A DNA stretch of 64,000 nt from Dysidea avara (taxonomy: Eukaryota > Porifera > Demospongiae > Dictyoceratida > Dysideidae). This document shows, one piece after another, positions 37,601 through 44,860 of this stretch; the first letter of the stretch is position 1, and every line of letters starts with the position of its first letter. The notes beneath the pieces were generated by a model, which was not told the origin of the DNA, ran no database searches, and worked only from the letters and a program-made list of their open reading frames with translations. The stretch covers positions 59,160,574-59,224,573 of the forward strand of contig NC_089272.1 of the NCBI RefSeq assembly GCF_963678975.1, read 5' to 3'. The position numbers and the translations under genes are program-made.

Positions 37601-37694
37601 CAAGAAACTGACTAATGTGTGTAATGAGATTGAGAGGAAACTAACAGAAGGTATATGCATTGACTTATCAAGTTATTTTGTTACAGTTTCATAA
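7386..37694 (+). CDS. Ankyrin–Roc–COR–death-domain protein (DAPK1-like without kinase), 15 exons
   Basis: Spliced model: 7386-7445, 9729-9830, 17425-17523, 19623-19724, 22204-22296, 23988-24041, 25955-26059, 27506-27604, 29598-29702, 33273-33374, 35080-35104, 35159-36767, 36824-37200, 37267-37308, 37369-37694. The total is 3300 nt and 1099 aa, with no frame break. Order: residues 21-152 ankyrin block 1; 153-170 basic linker; 171-307 ankyrin block 2; 353-361 P-loop GAEGAGKTS; 470-475 DLGGQE (switch II); 563-567 THSKD (G4); about 600-950 COR-like; about 998-1085 death domain. In the family, Roc-COR is a GTP-regulated dimerising switch, and death domains recruit partners in apoptosis or innate signalling. 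The order matches DAPK1 minus its kinase. That role is inferred. The weakest parts are exon 11 and the last few codons. Confidence 0.85.
9729..9830 (+). CDS. Exon 2, ankyrin-like repeat 1 of block 1 (residues 21-54)
   Basis: Acceptor ctacacag, donor gtaagt, phase 0 at both ends, 34 codons. It reads an ankyrin helix pair (FKAVSHGDLTTIQNLHSSGI) followed by DVTGD. Its closest relative is exon 7. Confidence 0.8.
9908..10930 (+). repeat. Tandem duplication of an approximately 0.5-kb unit
   Basis: The segment starting gggtgttcaaagatgctgcc near 9911 reappears as gggcgttcaaaggtgccgct near 10465, and both units end with acttactgtcccaatagc (near 10347 and 10846). The copies are clearly diverged, so the duplication is old. 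Confidence 0.7.
11113..11226. repeat. Inverted repeat (hairpin) with GC-rich core
   Basis: Arms of about 35 bp (ccacagctgctaggaatttt... against ...aaaattccttgcagccgtgg) enclose a GC-rich core with cgggcctgcggcccttggg. Similar half-copies lie near 11395-11450 and 12700-12835, so this is a dispersed foldback family. Confidence 0.55.
13555..13616 (+). repeat. 12-bp minisatellite (actgcctcactc)n
   Basis: About five nearly perfect copies of a 12-bp unit in tandem. Confidence 0.85.
14213..14395. mobile_element. Foldback / MITE with about 80-bp arms
   Basis: The left arm (ggtaaaaagtagtgaaacaa ... ccaactttggcat) and the right arm (atgccaaagtagggattt ... ttgttcactactttttat) are near-perfect reverse complements around a loop of about 24 nt. 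A short relative with tgggaaaatccctat is near 62668-62733. Confidence 0.75.
16560..16770. mobile_element. Truncated GGGCATGTG-type element
   Basis: Matches the interior and right end of the elements at 13201-14554 and 41624-41903 (gatgcaagttacagaat, gtgtagtttgttcccacatg, ccctatttttgcaggccc). The left terminus is missing. Confidence 0.5.
17425..17523 (+). CDS. Exon 3, ankyrin repeat 2 of block 1 (residues 55-87)
   Basis: Acceptor ccctgtatag, donor gtgggt, phase 0, 33 codons. Ankyrin signature TGLHSAAEKGHYYVASALLQ followed by GAKVD. About three quarters of the bases in its second half match exon 8. Confidence 0.85.
18841..19431. mobile_element. TGTGACC-type inverted-repeat element
   Basis: Ends are tgtgacctgatcttggaaaa and ttttccaagatccggtcaca, roughly 24-bp terminal inverted repeats, total 591 bp. 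The interior is AT-rich and non-coding. It belongs to a group of elements in this window that share the terminus TGTGACC. Confidence 0.65.
19623..19724 (+). CDS. Exon 4, ankyrin repeat 3 of block 1 (residues 88-121)
   Basis: Acceptor gctatacag, donor gtgagc, phase 0, 34 codons. Textbook ankyrin repeat: TPLHYAARYGHTDIFNLLVA then GGDANKED. The paralogous exon is exon 9. Confidence 0.9.
20640..22040 (+). mobile_element. Older copy of the composite minisatellite–foldback element
   Basis: Three parts occur in the same order as in the 50.2-55.6 kb copy. A left module with gggtaaaccacttgaaac and atcatggagttatagca is at 20640-21180. About ten decayed 31-bp units (caccctgtagagagttcagc type) are at 21366-21660. 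A foldback led by gccggctttg is at 21765-22035. The foldback arms are more diverged than in the other copy. It sits in intron 4 of the ankyrin gene. Confidence 0.6.
22204..22296 (+). CDS. Exon 5, ankyrin repeat 4 of block 1 (residues 122-152)
   Basis: Acceptor gtgcatttag, donor gtatag, phase 0, 31 codons. Starts NGKTPLVMVANYNKQ, a weak or terminal ankyrin helix, and is counterpart of exon 10. The second half is polar and degenerate as an ankyrin. Confidence 0.75.
23541..23776. mobile_element. TGTGACCGGATTTGAC-type MITE
   Basis: The left end tgtgaccggatttgacaaaa with caggcttccacacaca, and the right end ggatgtgtgtgcaag ... ccagtcaca, are inverted. The total is about 236 bp. It is a diverged sister of 44300-44510. 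Confidence 0.6.
23988..24041 (+). CDS. Exon 6, basic linker between the ankyrin blocks (residues 153-170)
   Basis: A short 54-nt phase-0 exon between acceptor tttttaag and donor gtaata. It encodes AKEERDGEPPSKKPRLHK. The KKPR core resembles a monopartite nuclear-localisation signal, but this is only a motif match. Confidence 0.7.
24457..24513 (+). mobile_element. LINE/SINE 3' end fragment with hairpin
   Basis: A short hairpin (agtcataaag ... ctttatgact) is followed by aataaagaatag and a ttgattgatag tail, the hairpin-plus-microsatellite 3' end seen in other LINE copies here. No coding part remains. Confidence 0.4.
25955..26059 (+). CDS. Exon 7, ankyrin-like repeat 1 of block 2 (residues 171-205)
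   Basis: Acceptor ccactgtag, donor gttagt, phase 0, 35 codons. Reads IETAARNGDVATLQELDSNG then VDVTG, strongly resembling exon 2 in the GD.TL and DVTG positions. Confidence 0.8.
26139..26391. mobile_element. TGTGACC-type MITE, diverged
   Basis: Ends tgcaaccgaatctgcgaaag and gcagatatggtcaca are imperfect inverted repeats, flanked by TA on both sides. The interior matches the copy at 26921-27156 (ttatagcctttccaattgca type and tgatgtgttatgacttg). Confidence 0.55.
26778..27231. mobile_element. TGTGACCGG-type MITE interrupted by a second MITE
   Basis: Outer ends tgtgaccgggtttgacaaaa and ttttgtcaacctcaca belong to the 44300-44510 family. Inside it, 26921-27156 is a complete 236-bp element (tgtgaccggatcaaaggggt ... 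cagatccggtcaca) flanked by TA on both sides. The nesting gives an insertion order. Confidence 0.65.
27506..27604 (+). CDS. Exon 8, ankyrin repeat 2 of block 2 (residues 206-238)
   Basis: Acceptor gtctttatag, donor gtgagt, phase 0, 33 codons. Reads TGLHWAALRGHYNVASALLN then NVDVTGG. It is the most obvious paralogue pair with exon 3 (GHY.VASALL in both). Confidence 0.9.
27960..28470 (+). mobile_element. Partial copy of the hAT-type element at 28529-29158
   Basis: It runs parallel to the next element: tandem ctattagagta motifs, then gatcttgg, tttgcc..cactttcttcaca, gaatgcatgagtttctggt and ccaaagggggcaag. No termini or duplication are preserved. Confidence 0.5.
28529..29158. mobile_element. hAT-type non-autonomous element, 630 bp
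   Basis: The 8-bp target duplication TGCACTGC is at 28521-28528 and 29159-29166. Terminal inverted repeats are cataggcggatctagg at left and cagatccgccgatg at right. An 8-bp duplication with this terminus type is the hAT hallmark. No transposase frame is present. Two CTCTAWTAGAG motifs are near 28884-28910. Confidence 0.75.
29598..29702 (+). CDS. Exon 9, ankyrin repeat 3 of block 2 (residues 239-273)
   Basis: Acceptor tgtacatag, donor gtgagc, phase 0, 35 codons. Reads SPLHIAARNGYTNIVALLIG then GGDVNLKDE. Counterpart of exon 4. Confidence 0.9.
31448..31652. mobile_element. Degraded TGTGACC-type MITE
   Basis: The left end ggtgaaccaatttgacaaaa with ccagtct and the right end agactggttt ... gatctggtcaca form an imperfect inverted repeat of about 205 bp. 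Confidence 0.45.
31670..32212. mobile_element. hAT-type non-autonomous element, 543 bp
   Basis: The 8-bp duplication GCTATACT is at 31662-31669 and 32213-32220. The left end is tagtgttgcaccaataacc and the right end ttattgatgtaacatta, with sub-terminal gccgatt and aatcggc. The TAGTGTTGCA-type terminus is common in animal hAT elements. Confidence 0.75.
32648..33091. mobile_element. hAT-type MITE, copy A, 444 bp
   Basis: The 8-bp duplication TTTGTGAT is at 32640-32647 and 33092-33099. Termini are tagggacccgccgattatg and cataatcggcgggtcccta. The interior holds an inverted pair of ctctaatagaacagtca motifs between atcgatatac blocks. It is nearly identical to 53622-54071. Confidence 0.85.
33153..33201 (+). 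repeat. 18-bp tandem repeat, about 2.7 copies
   Basis: Unit actttgaggctcaaattt in perfect tandem, just upstream of exon 10. Confidence 0.8.
33273..33374 (+). CDS. Exon 10, ankyrin repeat 4 of block 2 (residues 274-307)
   Basis: A long poly-T acceptor (tttttttttcag), donor gtacaa, phase 0, 34 codons. Reads CTPLAAAVNNNHSNTVYYLI then EVGLDPTQCDE. Counterpart of exon 5. Confidence 0.85.
33414..33822. mobile_element. Degraded TGTGACC-type element
   Basis: The left end acctgggtctggaaaaaccg with gtcttatcac and the right end ataagaccactttttgtcag with atccagccaca are inverted. Left terminus worn. Confidence 0.4.
34073..34679. mobile_element. TGTGACC-type inverted-repeat element, 607 bp
   Basis: Roughly 34-bp inverted ends: tgtgacctagtctgggaaaa...ggtgttatcacc and ggtgataagaccagtttt...cctagtcacg, flanked by TA on both sides. 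Interior non-coding. Confidence 0.65.
34905..34991 (+). mobile_element. LINE/SINE 3' end: two hairpins plus (aaat)n tail
   Basis: Stem ctgtaggac/gtcctacag with loop caga, then cagcacttgtgctg, then taataaataaataaa. This is the 3' end of a retroposon without a coding part. Confidence 0.5.
35080..35104 (+). CDS. Exon 11, 25-nt micro-exon (residues 308-316)
   Basis: A strong acceptor (tccttgttttcag) and donor (gtatgt) flank 25 nt that enter in phase 0 and leave in phase 1, exactly what is needed to join exon 10 to the exon starting at 35159. It encodes FPMYGCTE and part of a Cys. The alternative is to skip it and use a weak phase-0 acceptor at 35193. Transcript evidence would decide. Confidence 0.5.
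35159..36767 (+). CDS. Exon 12, Roc GTPase and first part of COR (residues 316-852)
   Basis: The largest exon, 1609 nt, after a 54-nt intron ending atatacacag. It starts with the linker AINKRTIIAYHEAMKKG. The Roc domain has MKLVMMGAEGAGKTSTVGSF (P-loop, Lys359 and Thr360 binding Mg-GTP), VIILDLGGQEIYYEIHFMFL (switch II with Gln) and IIMIATHSKDL (G4). From about residue 600 it is COR-like, with ITYLQFETGL, EALLHFSYKGVLLYY, VVFVNPQEVSNLV and KKGRVFVVPSML. A long charged insertion separates G1 and G3. Donor gtatga after GTT AGA TG. Confidence 0.9.
36824..37200 (+). CDS. Exon 13, second part of COR (residues 852-978)
   Basis: It follows a 56-nt intron with a ctttttcacag acceptor. The splice gives RCIYRGTGYFDFKGKKQSF, KLQQCHTTYSIKCYFTIHA, then a helical stretch and MYIPSARQPIGYLECPVD. 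Reading through without splicing would give unrelated residues and a stop at 36948, so the intron is well supported. Donor gtatgt. Confidence 0.85.
37267..37308 (+). CDS. Exon 14, serine-rich linker (residues 978-992)
   Basis: A 42-nt exon (acceptor tttatatcag, donor gtaagt), phase 1 to phase 1. It encodes a flexible DSSVRGSSKELLET linker between COR and the death domain. Confidence 0.75.
37369..37694 (+). CDS. Exon 15, death domain and stop (residues 992-1099)
   Basis: Acceptor ccttctgcag. A six-helix death-domain pattern: LTNIVVPKLAADWKTASINL (Trp in helix 1-2), STIRIIQQKCGRDDPESCCF, EMLAEWLTTGEMETPKTWNT, LLSALKTSKKLTNVCNEIER. The frame runs to a stop at 37692-37694. An alternative splice (donor gtatat at about 37651, acceptor atctcatag) would end the protein three codons after the domain, so only the last ~14 residues are in doubt. 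Confidence 0.85.
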
Positions 37695-37797
37695 TCTCAT
37701 AGGTAATTGATGACAGACCTTTACTGTAATAGAAGACTACAAATAGTGGAGTCCAAGTTTCTCTATTGCCTTTGTATGTATTTGTATGACACTTCAT

Positions 37798-37803
37798 AAT
37801 AAA
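37798..37803 (+). terminator. Poly(A) signal AATAAA
   Basis: A canonical AATAAA about 105 nt after the stop codon of the ankyrin–Roc–death gene. Likely its 3' end. Confidence 0.55.
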
Positions 37804-37829
37804 TTCACAAAGTTGCTGATGTGAGTAGG

Positions 37830-38390
37830 AGATGATCAGGTGTAGAATAAGCAGCTCCCCAGAGGTTGTAGCCTGTAGCTTTCATGGTATTTTTTGAAAG
37901 TTCACCAATATTATTATTTTAACAGTCAGTCACCAGACAATTGCCATAAAAATAGTGTAAATGTCAGGCCATAATGAAGTTTGGTCAGACATAATGGCCT
38001 AGCTGTCAAAGGAGCCTAAGGAATATACTTTAAATATGGTTTATGGCTTTGACTACTAATCATATCTACATTGTTACAACCCAAGGGTGTGACCATGAAT
38101 GTACTTGGCTAGTTAGCAGCATTTGTATAGCCCACAACAACATGGTGACATTATTTTGTTCTCATACTGTATATAGAGGCTATGCTAAAGGTAACAAGCA
38201 TGCGTCCTAGCATGTCAGTTCAAAACTACACATGGTAGGACAATATGGTGAGTGAACTGCAAAACATTGTATTTATCACTGTTTTGTATTGACAAACAGT
38301 ACAAAAGACTGTGTAGAGTAGACACTTCATACAATTGTACAGTAATTGTAGATATACATAGATTGTGGTAAAGGCATCATTCCCAATATT
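37830..38390. other. Intergenic, nothing recognised
   Basis: AT-rich, no coding or inverted-repeat signal seen. Confidence 0.4.
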
Positions 38391-38394
38391 ACGT

Positions 38395-39515
38395 TATACC
38401 CTGTAACAGTATGATACTCATTTGACTGCTCTATTAGAGTCATTATATAAAGTATATGATCTCTAACCCTTAGCCAGACAAAGAGGGAGAACTTCAGCCC
38501 CTAGCTGACACCTTCTTCCTACAGTGTATAGTATGTGCAAACTATGCACTCACTAAAATAGGGGTGGATCTAGGGGGGGGGGTTCCAAAGGGTTCCATGG
38601 AACCCCCATTTTGAAAGAACCTCTCTTACTTGAGACACTCTAATAGAGCAGTCAAGATTGAAATACTCTAATAGAGCAGTCACAGTATTCTTAAGGGGAG
38701 CAGTGTAGTAGGCTATGTGTGGAGTTATAAATAAGGAAATATAGTTGGTGAGGGTATCTATGGTGAGGATCAGCTATTGTCAGCAGGTGATGACCTTTTT
38801 GTCTTTTTTTTTTCAGTCTTTGAAGTTGCAATTCCAGAGTGGAACCCCCTTTAAAATGTTTGGATTCACCTCTGTATAATACTGATAAATAATCATACAT
38901 GCATACACTACACAAAGCTTACACCCCCATCTTCTCTGCATAGCTATGGTCACTTGAAACTTTAAAAATGGACAGACAATAGCAAGGATGAACTGTCATG
39001 CCACCAGTGCATACACAGAATGGTTTAATGGCAATGGTAAAGGCGCATCTGCATGAAAACCAGTATAATATACCTTGTATCAGTATGATACATGATACTC
39101 TCTTATGAAGCCATTTGACTGCTCATTAGAGTAATTCAGCATTATATAAAAGTATAGATAGTCCGGGTTAGTCTCACCCAGAATTTCTCAATCAGGAAGA
39201 TGGAAGAACCCTTAGCCAAACAGAAAAGAAGAGCTTCAGTCCCATAGCTGACAGATTCTTCCTATTTGCCAACTATATATGCAGTCACTATAAAATAATA
39301 CATGATAAAATAATAATCATATAATACACATACATGCACACACACTAACTATGTACACATACAGTGTACACCCTCTCCTCTCTTCACCACTACATTAGTT
39401 ATTGAAAAATAATGAAAGGACAGATAATGGCAAGGATGAAATGTCGCACAACCAATGTACACCCAGAGTGGTCATGGCCATAGCACATCCACATGGAAGC
39501 CAGAATCGAAGACCA
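38395..39515 (+). repeat. Tandem segmental duplication, first unit carrying an insertion
   Basis: Unit 1 (38395-39060) and unit 2 (39070-39515) share cagtatgatac..., ttgactgctc..attagagt, acccttagccaaacag, agcttcag..ccatagctgacac, tacatgca..cacaca, aaggatgaa.tgtc and cacatg.aagccag. Unit 1 alone contains the hAT-like piece 38571-38873. Confidence 0.6.
38571..38873. mobile_element. hAT-like element (TAGGGGTGGATC termini)
   Basis: Left taggggtggatctagggggg, right tttggattcacctctg. Two tandem ctctaatagagcagtca motifs at 38637-38680. Interior colinear with the element split at 4318-6176. The target duplication is not recognisable. Confidence 0.5.
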
Positions 39516-39750
39516 TTTAAACTTCTAGCAGCAGCATGTGCCACTGGCATAGTGACAAACCCCAAAACTGAGTCTTTCTTGCTATAAACTTAAGATGTTA
39601 TCAAGGCTTGAAATACCTCCACAGAGTTGGCCATGATGTGTGCCAAGTGACAGTACAATCAGGCAGCATCCAGTGCTTTTTTTTCACTGCAATCTTGTCT
39701 AACCTTGTACAAAGAGGCGCTGATCTATATGTGATGTTAAAACCATTAAT

Positions 39751-39888
<138 letters not shown>

Positions 39889-39899
39889 GCAAAGCAAAG

Positions 39900-40250
39900 C
39901 AAAAGCCTTCAGCGGCTGCTACGTGGTCACGCTTCCCAGTGACCAGCACTGGAGTGCCTGTGTGCTACTCAGGTGCTATGAGTCAGTGCAGGTATGCCCT
40001 CCTGGGGCAGGACTAGTAACCCACAGGAAGTTGTACCATGTCTCACAGGTGTGAAGGTGTGGGCATCTGAAGTTCCACCTGGACCTTCAACTGCTATACG
40101 CTATATGAGACATGGACAGTTGAGCATTTGCTTCCCCAGTTTACACCAGGTACCCATTGATGTTTCAACTGTATGGGCTGCTTCCCCAGTTGGCACCAGG
40201 CCACCAGGTCCCCATTTTAACAGTTTGGTAGACTGGAGCTTGAGTAAGAA
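39900..40250 (-). mobile_element. Rearranged SINE copy
   Basis: The minus strand over 40180-40240 matches the SINE body at 45190-45255 (ggggacctggtggcctggtg...aactggggaagc). A cttgagtaagaaactttac segment is in the opposite orientation next to a (CA)n run. Probably an old, rearranged copy. Confidence 0.45.
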
Positions 40251-40539
40251 ACTTTACACGCACACACACACGCATGCACGCACGCACGCACATGTACACA
40301 AACTTGAACTTGAAGCCAGCCATTCTGGGATAATGTTGTCCAACAGAGGATGTGCCCACTCTTTCCATCAATGATGACAATGGAGTGTAGTACATCTGTG
40401 CCTTGTAATGTTTTACTTCCTTTGCAAAACACAATGATCGATGAAATGGTTTATTCAAAGGTGATGGCTCCACAAACTAATGAAGTCATTCATTACAAAA
40501 AGTTATCCATCTGCTACGACAATCTTGGGCTTCTTTGTA

Positions 40540-40569
40540 TATATATATATATCTGTAGTATAACATATA

Positions 40570-40603
<34 letters not shown>
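40540..40603. repeat. (TA)n microsatellite
   Basis: Two TA runs separated by ctgtagtataacatatac. Confidence 0.9.
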
Positions 40604-40606
<3 letters not shown>

Positions 40607-40609
40607 CCA

Positions 40610-42350
40610 AGATGACTCATCTACTCCACACTTCTTCAGGTCCTGATGGACCTTGACCTACCAACAGAGTTTCACACCATGAGCAAGGTGCTTCTGAGGG
40701 AGCCAAGCAAACAATAGTTTCTTGGGTTGCCTTATGTCAGGAATTTGGGAAACATGTCCTAATACAATGTTAACAAATCACCAATAGACACAATCATACC
40801 AAATCTTCCAGCCAGCTCAGCAGTAGTGAGGTGCTCCTAACATTGTACAGTTCTATACTAATACCCAAAATGCAACGCATACATCTCTGGTGAAACCTGT
40901 CAAACTTACTAACCAACTCTTGGGTGTGGCCACCATTCAGTGCCATAAAGCAACACTCCCAAAACAACAAATCTGTACTCTGTTCTCTTGGTCTCCAATG
41001 TCAAATTTGATGCAGTAAATAAATGCTTGGGTACTTGTGAACTCTTACAACTAACCTCACCAGCTACTTCACCATGTGCTTCAACCAACGATCCCAATAC
41101 TTAAACTGATCAACCACTTCCACTATACCTCCATCTAATACCAATGGAGCCAAGTCACCTTCAGTGAGATCAATCTTAACAACCAGCAGCTTTGTCTTAG
41201 GGACACTCAGGGTATATAAGACCTAGCCCACCAGCTAGCTACTTTGTTATAAATATTCTAGCAACCATTACACCAAACAAATATTCTGACTGAACAAAAA
41301 AGTTTGGTCTCCCAGTTCTCTCTCCAACCAGTTTCCCATCCAGTTTAAACTGCACTTCCATACTTACTGCTCAATACTGACTAAGCCATCTACAGTGTAT
41401 CAATAACTAATCCAAAGTACAGGATAAACAGAGTGGGAGCAATAGTACTTCCTTGGTGCAAACCATGAGAATGGCTCTAACATTCTACCTCCAACTGTTA
41501 CTGTAGCAGACATTCATCATGCAAGATCAATTATAACATCTTTAGTTACATCATATTTCTACAATGCATACCAAATAACTACTCTGTGTACAGAATTGTA
41601 AGCCTTGTGCAAGTCAACAAATGTGACTGGGACTGCGAAAATAGGGCATGTGGGCACATGATTTTGCCTACCTTTTCACGCTTTCATCACTGATAATTTT
41701 ATGTACCATTATACCATAGATATTAGAGTACTCTGATATCTATGATTATACTATGGCAATGCAATTTTGAGCATTTAGTAAGCATTTAATTGGCTTTATG
41801 ATGCAAGTTACAGAATACCAATAACCATTCTGTTCCAGCAATGAGATATAACCTGTAGAGTGGTGGGGTGTAGTCTGTGCCCACATGCCCTGTTTTTGCA
41901 CAAATAATAAAACACTTAAGTAGCCTGTATGATGTTCAATGGCCACTAGCTGGCGAACACAAAATATCATACCAACACAACCTCTGCCAGCCTTGTGGCT
42001 AATGCCTCTCCAATTATCACAGCAGGACAAGTCTCCTTAGCATCTCTCCACTCTGACAGCCCACATCTCTCCTAAACAGTCTGAAACAGCTTGAGGATAT
42101 AGTCAAACAATGGTCCACCTTAACATTTCAAAACATTTGGCAATAGACCATTGAAACCACTAGCCTTACCCACAGCAATTCTCCCAAGAGCCCCCAGAAT
42201 CTCATCCCTAGCTACTAAGCTCTCTCCTAATTGGCAATTGCTCTACATTATCAAGCAAGCACCATCATCACCAGCAAAAGTTCATCAGTAGGAGTTGAAC
42301 TGATCACAGATTGTAGATCATCAAAGAATCGATCCTCAGGTTCCCGATGG
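40610..42350 (-). pseudogene. Decayed non-LTR reverse transcriptase (minus strand), interrupted
   Basis: Reading the minus strand with many stops and shifts, conserved RT pieces appear in order. ILGALGRIAVGKASGFNGLL is near 42195-42135. EWREAKETCPA and IIGEALATRLA are near 42050-41985. LCKAYNSVHRVVIWYALQKY is near 41610-41550. Further on come ASNLTLETKRTEYRFVVLGV with LLYGTEWW, then RFHQRCMRCILGIS. These match the finger, palm and C-terminal text of an endonuclease-type LINE distinct from the CR1/L2-like copies. A MITE (41624-41903) is inserted in it. Confidence 0.6.
41624..41903. mobile_element. GGGCATGTG-type MITE, complete copy
   Basis: Left tgtgactgggactgcgaaaa with tagggcatgtgggcaca; right tgtgcccacatgccctgttt with ttgca. 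About 280 bp, with inverted ends of more than 30 bp. Interrupts the RT pseudogene. Confidence 0.7.
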
Positions 42351-43024
42351 ATTGGGGGATAAACTTGGTAATATTCAGTTTGATAGAATCACTCAAACAC
42401 AGTTGTATAAATAAACGAGTACAATTCTTGAGCTAATGGCAGACTAAATCCTTCCTATCTAAATCCCTCCATGCTTGAAGGCATTCGACATAATCATAAA
42501 TGGTTTCAAAACATTATCAGTAATTTGATCCACCCAAATCAAAACGTTACTTGTGGAATAAAATATTCGAAATAATTGCTTTGCTATAGCTACAGTACGT
42601 TGTCATATGCACATTTACACATATAGGGGATACCTCCCTACAGTATGGTGTCCACAGGCACAATTAAATGTTCAGTGCAAGCATAGCTATATAATACAAT
42701 CCTTGGTGAGAAAATTGTCTTAGTTAATAGCTAGATACCAAAGTTGTTGCTAATATTAAGGTTTGTTATTAGTGTGGTCTCTTAGCAGTTCATTTTCATT
42801 GTGGTCTAGCATTTAGCAGGTGTCAAGCTGTCTCACATACACCTGTACATATATAGATTTGCTTAATTGACACATTATTGAAGTATGCCTACTGGCCTGC
42901 CATAGTTAACAGTTTAAATTTTCTTTAATAAAATACCAAACAACATTACAATTATAATATTTAGCATTCTAATACAGGCTAACTAACTATGACTAACTGT
43001 TTAGTTTACAATTCTGCAGCCTTG

Positions 43025-43906
43025 TCAGTATAAGGCTCGCACAACCATCACCAGTATCAGAAGACCAAGGCTGCTACCTAAACCATTGGCTCCACTATCT
43101 TGTGTTGAAACTCGACGGTTGTAGGATGGCTGAACCACACGAAGATTTTGAACAAGTGGTGGTCCCTCAAAGCTCTCAATGTGGCGCAATCGCTCTAGCC
43201 ACATTGTAGGTACTGTCAGTGTACTTCTCATAATGAAAAAATGCACCGTCTCATGACATGGTGGAGAAACTTGGGCGCCAGCATAATAGTAGTAGCTGGG
43301 ATCAGTCGGCAAGAACTCACTTGGTGTTACAGTGACTCTAGCTACCCCTTGAGACTCATTGCGAATATTGTTAAAGAGTGTCAGCCAGGATCCAGTCAAT
43401 GGCATGCTGTCATCAACCTCAAGAAAAACTCCAATGACATTAATGTAATCCTCGTCTGTAGAGGCTCCATCTCTCTTTAAAAATGCGTGATGAATTTCGC
43501 CTGCAAATCTTTGACCATTAATAGTATGCTCAGACCCATATGTGCTGTTAGGTCCCCAGTGGAAGTGAAACTGAGCCCAGTTGTAGGTACCCAGATGGTT
43601 CGTCATGCTGATGTTATGATCGCCGGTGATGAATCGCATATTTCTTCCAACGTTGGTCCAGTTTCCGGTCCATTGCCGATCGTACCCCGCGAATTGTAGG
43701 TTCATTAACGATCTGTTTCTCACTACATCAGCAGTGATAATGTCGATAGGTGACTGGCGCATGTAGACTGACCCATTGCACGTCCAGTCCGGATTCGCAC
43801 TCCAGGAGTCTTGATCTGTGTAATTGAATATCGGGCCTACATCCGTACGCGCCTGGACGCAGCAAGCGGAGCAGAATAACAACAATAGTGCCACAGCTTT
43901 AAGCAT
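43025..43906 (-). CDS. Secreted or GPI-anchored alpha-carbonic anhydrase
   Basis: A 293-residue single-exon protein. The family catalyses reversible CO2 hydration. Residues 1-19 are a signal peptide ending VQA. Zinc ligands are His114 and His116 in QFHFHWG and His139 in EIHHAF. Glu126 (GSEHT) fills the Glu106 position. His97 is a plausible proton shuttle. Cys43 and Cys217 would form the disulfide usual in extracellular forms. There are six N-glycosylation sequons. The last ~17 residues are hydrophobic after a small-residue stretch (SGANGLGSS), suggesting GPI attachment. Odd: the Thr-Thr-Pro-Pro gatekeeper motif reads Val213-Ser-Pro-Pro, so the usual Thr199 is Val, and Trp209 is Phe. Activity may be reduced. 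In sponges such enzymes serve biomineralisation or pH control, but that role here is inferred. Confidence 0.93.
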   Translation of the reverse strand: MLKAVALLLLFCSACCVQARTDVGPIFNYTDQDSWSANPDWTCNGSVYMRQSPIDIITADVVRNRSLMNLQFAGYDRQWTGNWTNVGRNMRFITGDHNISMTNHLGTYNWAQFHFHWGPNSTYGSEHTINGQRFAGEIHHAFLKRDGASTDEDYINVIGVFLEVDDSMPLTGSWLTLFNNIRNESQGVARVTVTPSEFLPTDPSYYYYAGAQVSPPCHETVHFFIMRSTLTVPTMWLERLRHIESFEGPPLVQNLRVVQPSYNRRVSTQDSGANGLGSSLGLLILVMVVRALY

Positions 43907-44110
43907 CGCGTACGTTCTCAGCTAATAATGTCCGAGTTCAACTGCAGTTAAAAAGCTTTGTTTTGGGCGAATTATGGGTTTGTTTTAAACTAGCGGTGTA
44001 TTTATAGTAGGCATGATCTGTGCCGAATTACGTATTTAAACGCGTCACCGGAAGTTTGACTTCAGCCATGACGTCATATTACTTATGTACAGTTCTCCTG
44101 AGTTAAACTT
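43907..44110 (-). promoter_or_regulatory. Upstream region of the carbonic anhydrase gene
   Basis: About 200 nt preceding the ATG, with more CpG than the surroundings and a tgacgtca (CRE-like palindrome) at 44069-44076. Transcription start not identifiable. Confidence 0.35.
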
Positions 44111-44299
44111 TCTAATTGGTTATGCACAACGATCTGGACGTGCCATGCAAACTTGTGAACTTCCAAATGACCTGAAATCATAGGTATAGCACTTTCATTG
44201 CTATCTGTACATTATACAGTAATGTTATGTACTACCTGCAGATCCGAGATCATCTAGCCTAGAAACTCAAATAGTCCACATTTATTACACACTTTTATT

Positions 44300-44510
44300 T
44301 GTGATCGGATTTGACAAAACCAGGCTTCCACATATGCAACTGTGAAGGACCACAATTCAATGTAGGAATACGCAAATTTTGACCTATAATTGAACATTGC
44401 AGTGAAAGAAGTTCATGAAAATTGTAGGTCAATGTGTGGACAAGTTACAAGCAGTTAAAGTCAAAGAATTGGATGTGTGTGGAAACCTGGTTTTGTCAAA
44501 TCCGGTCACA
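44300..44510. mobile_element. TGTGACCGGATTTGAC-type MITE, best-preserved copy
   Basis: The left end tgtgatcggatttgacaaaa with ccaggcttccaca and the right end tgtggaaacctggttttgtc with aaatccggtcaca are near-perfect inverted repeats of about 35 bp. Total 211 bp, so the whole unit can fold. Confidence 0.75.
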
Positions 44511-44860
44511 TTTGATAACAACAATAACATTTGATTATTGTAGCTAGCTATTACCTGAATTTACTGACTATTAGCACGAGTGCTGATTGGAACATTTAAT
44601 TTGTCTTTTTCTTTTTTTTGTTTGTTTGTGTATTGTATTGTTATATAAAGTTCTTGCCGTGCCTATAATGTGCTTTTTGCACATCAGTATAGTCACATGT
44701 GTCTGAGGTATGCTGATGTCATAGTATGTATTTTAACATCTTAATGATGGTTTACTCTTTCTTAGTTGCTATATAAGTAATCAGCAACAGAACTGTAACT
44801 ATATAACAAATCAATCTTATTGAATGCTGCATGCATGCATGCAGCTCCAGCTGTACAACC

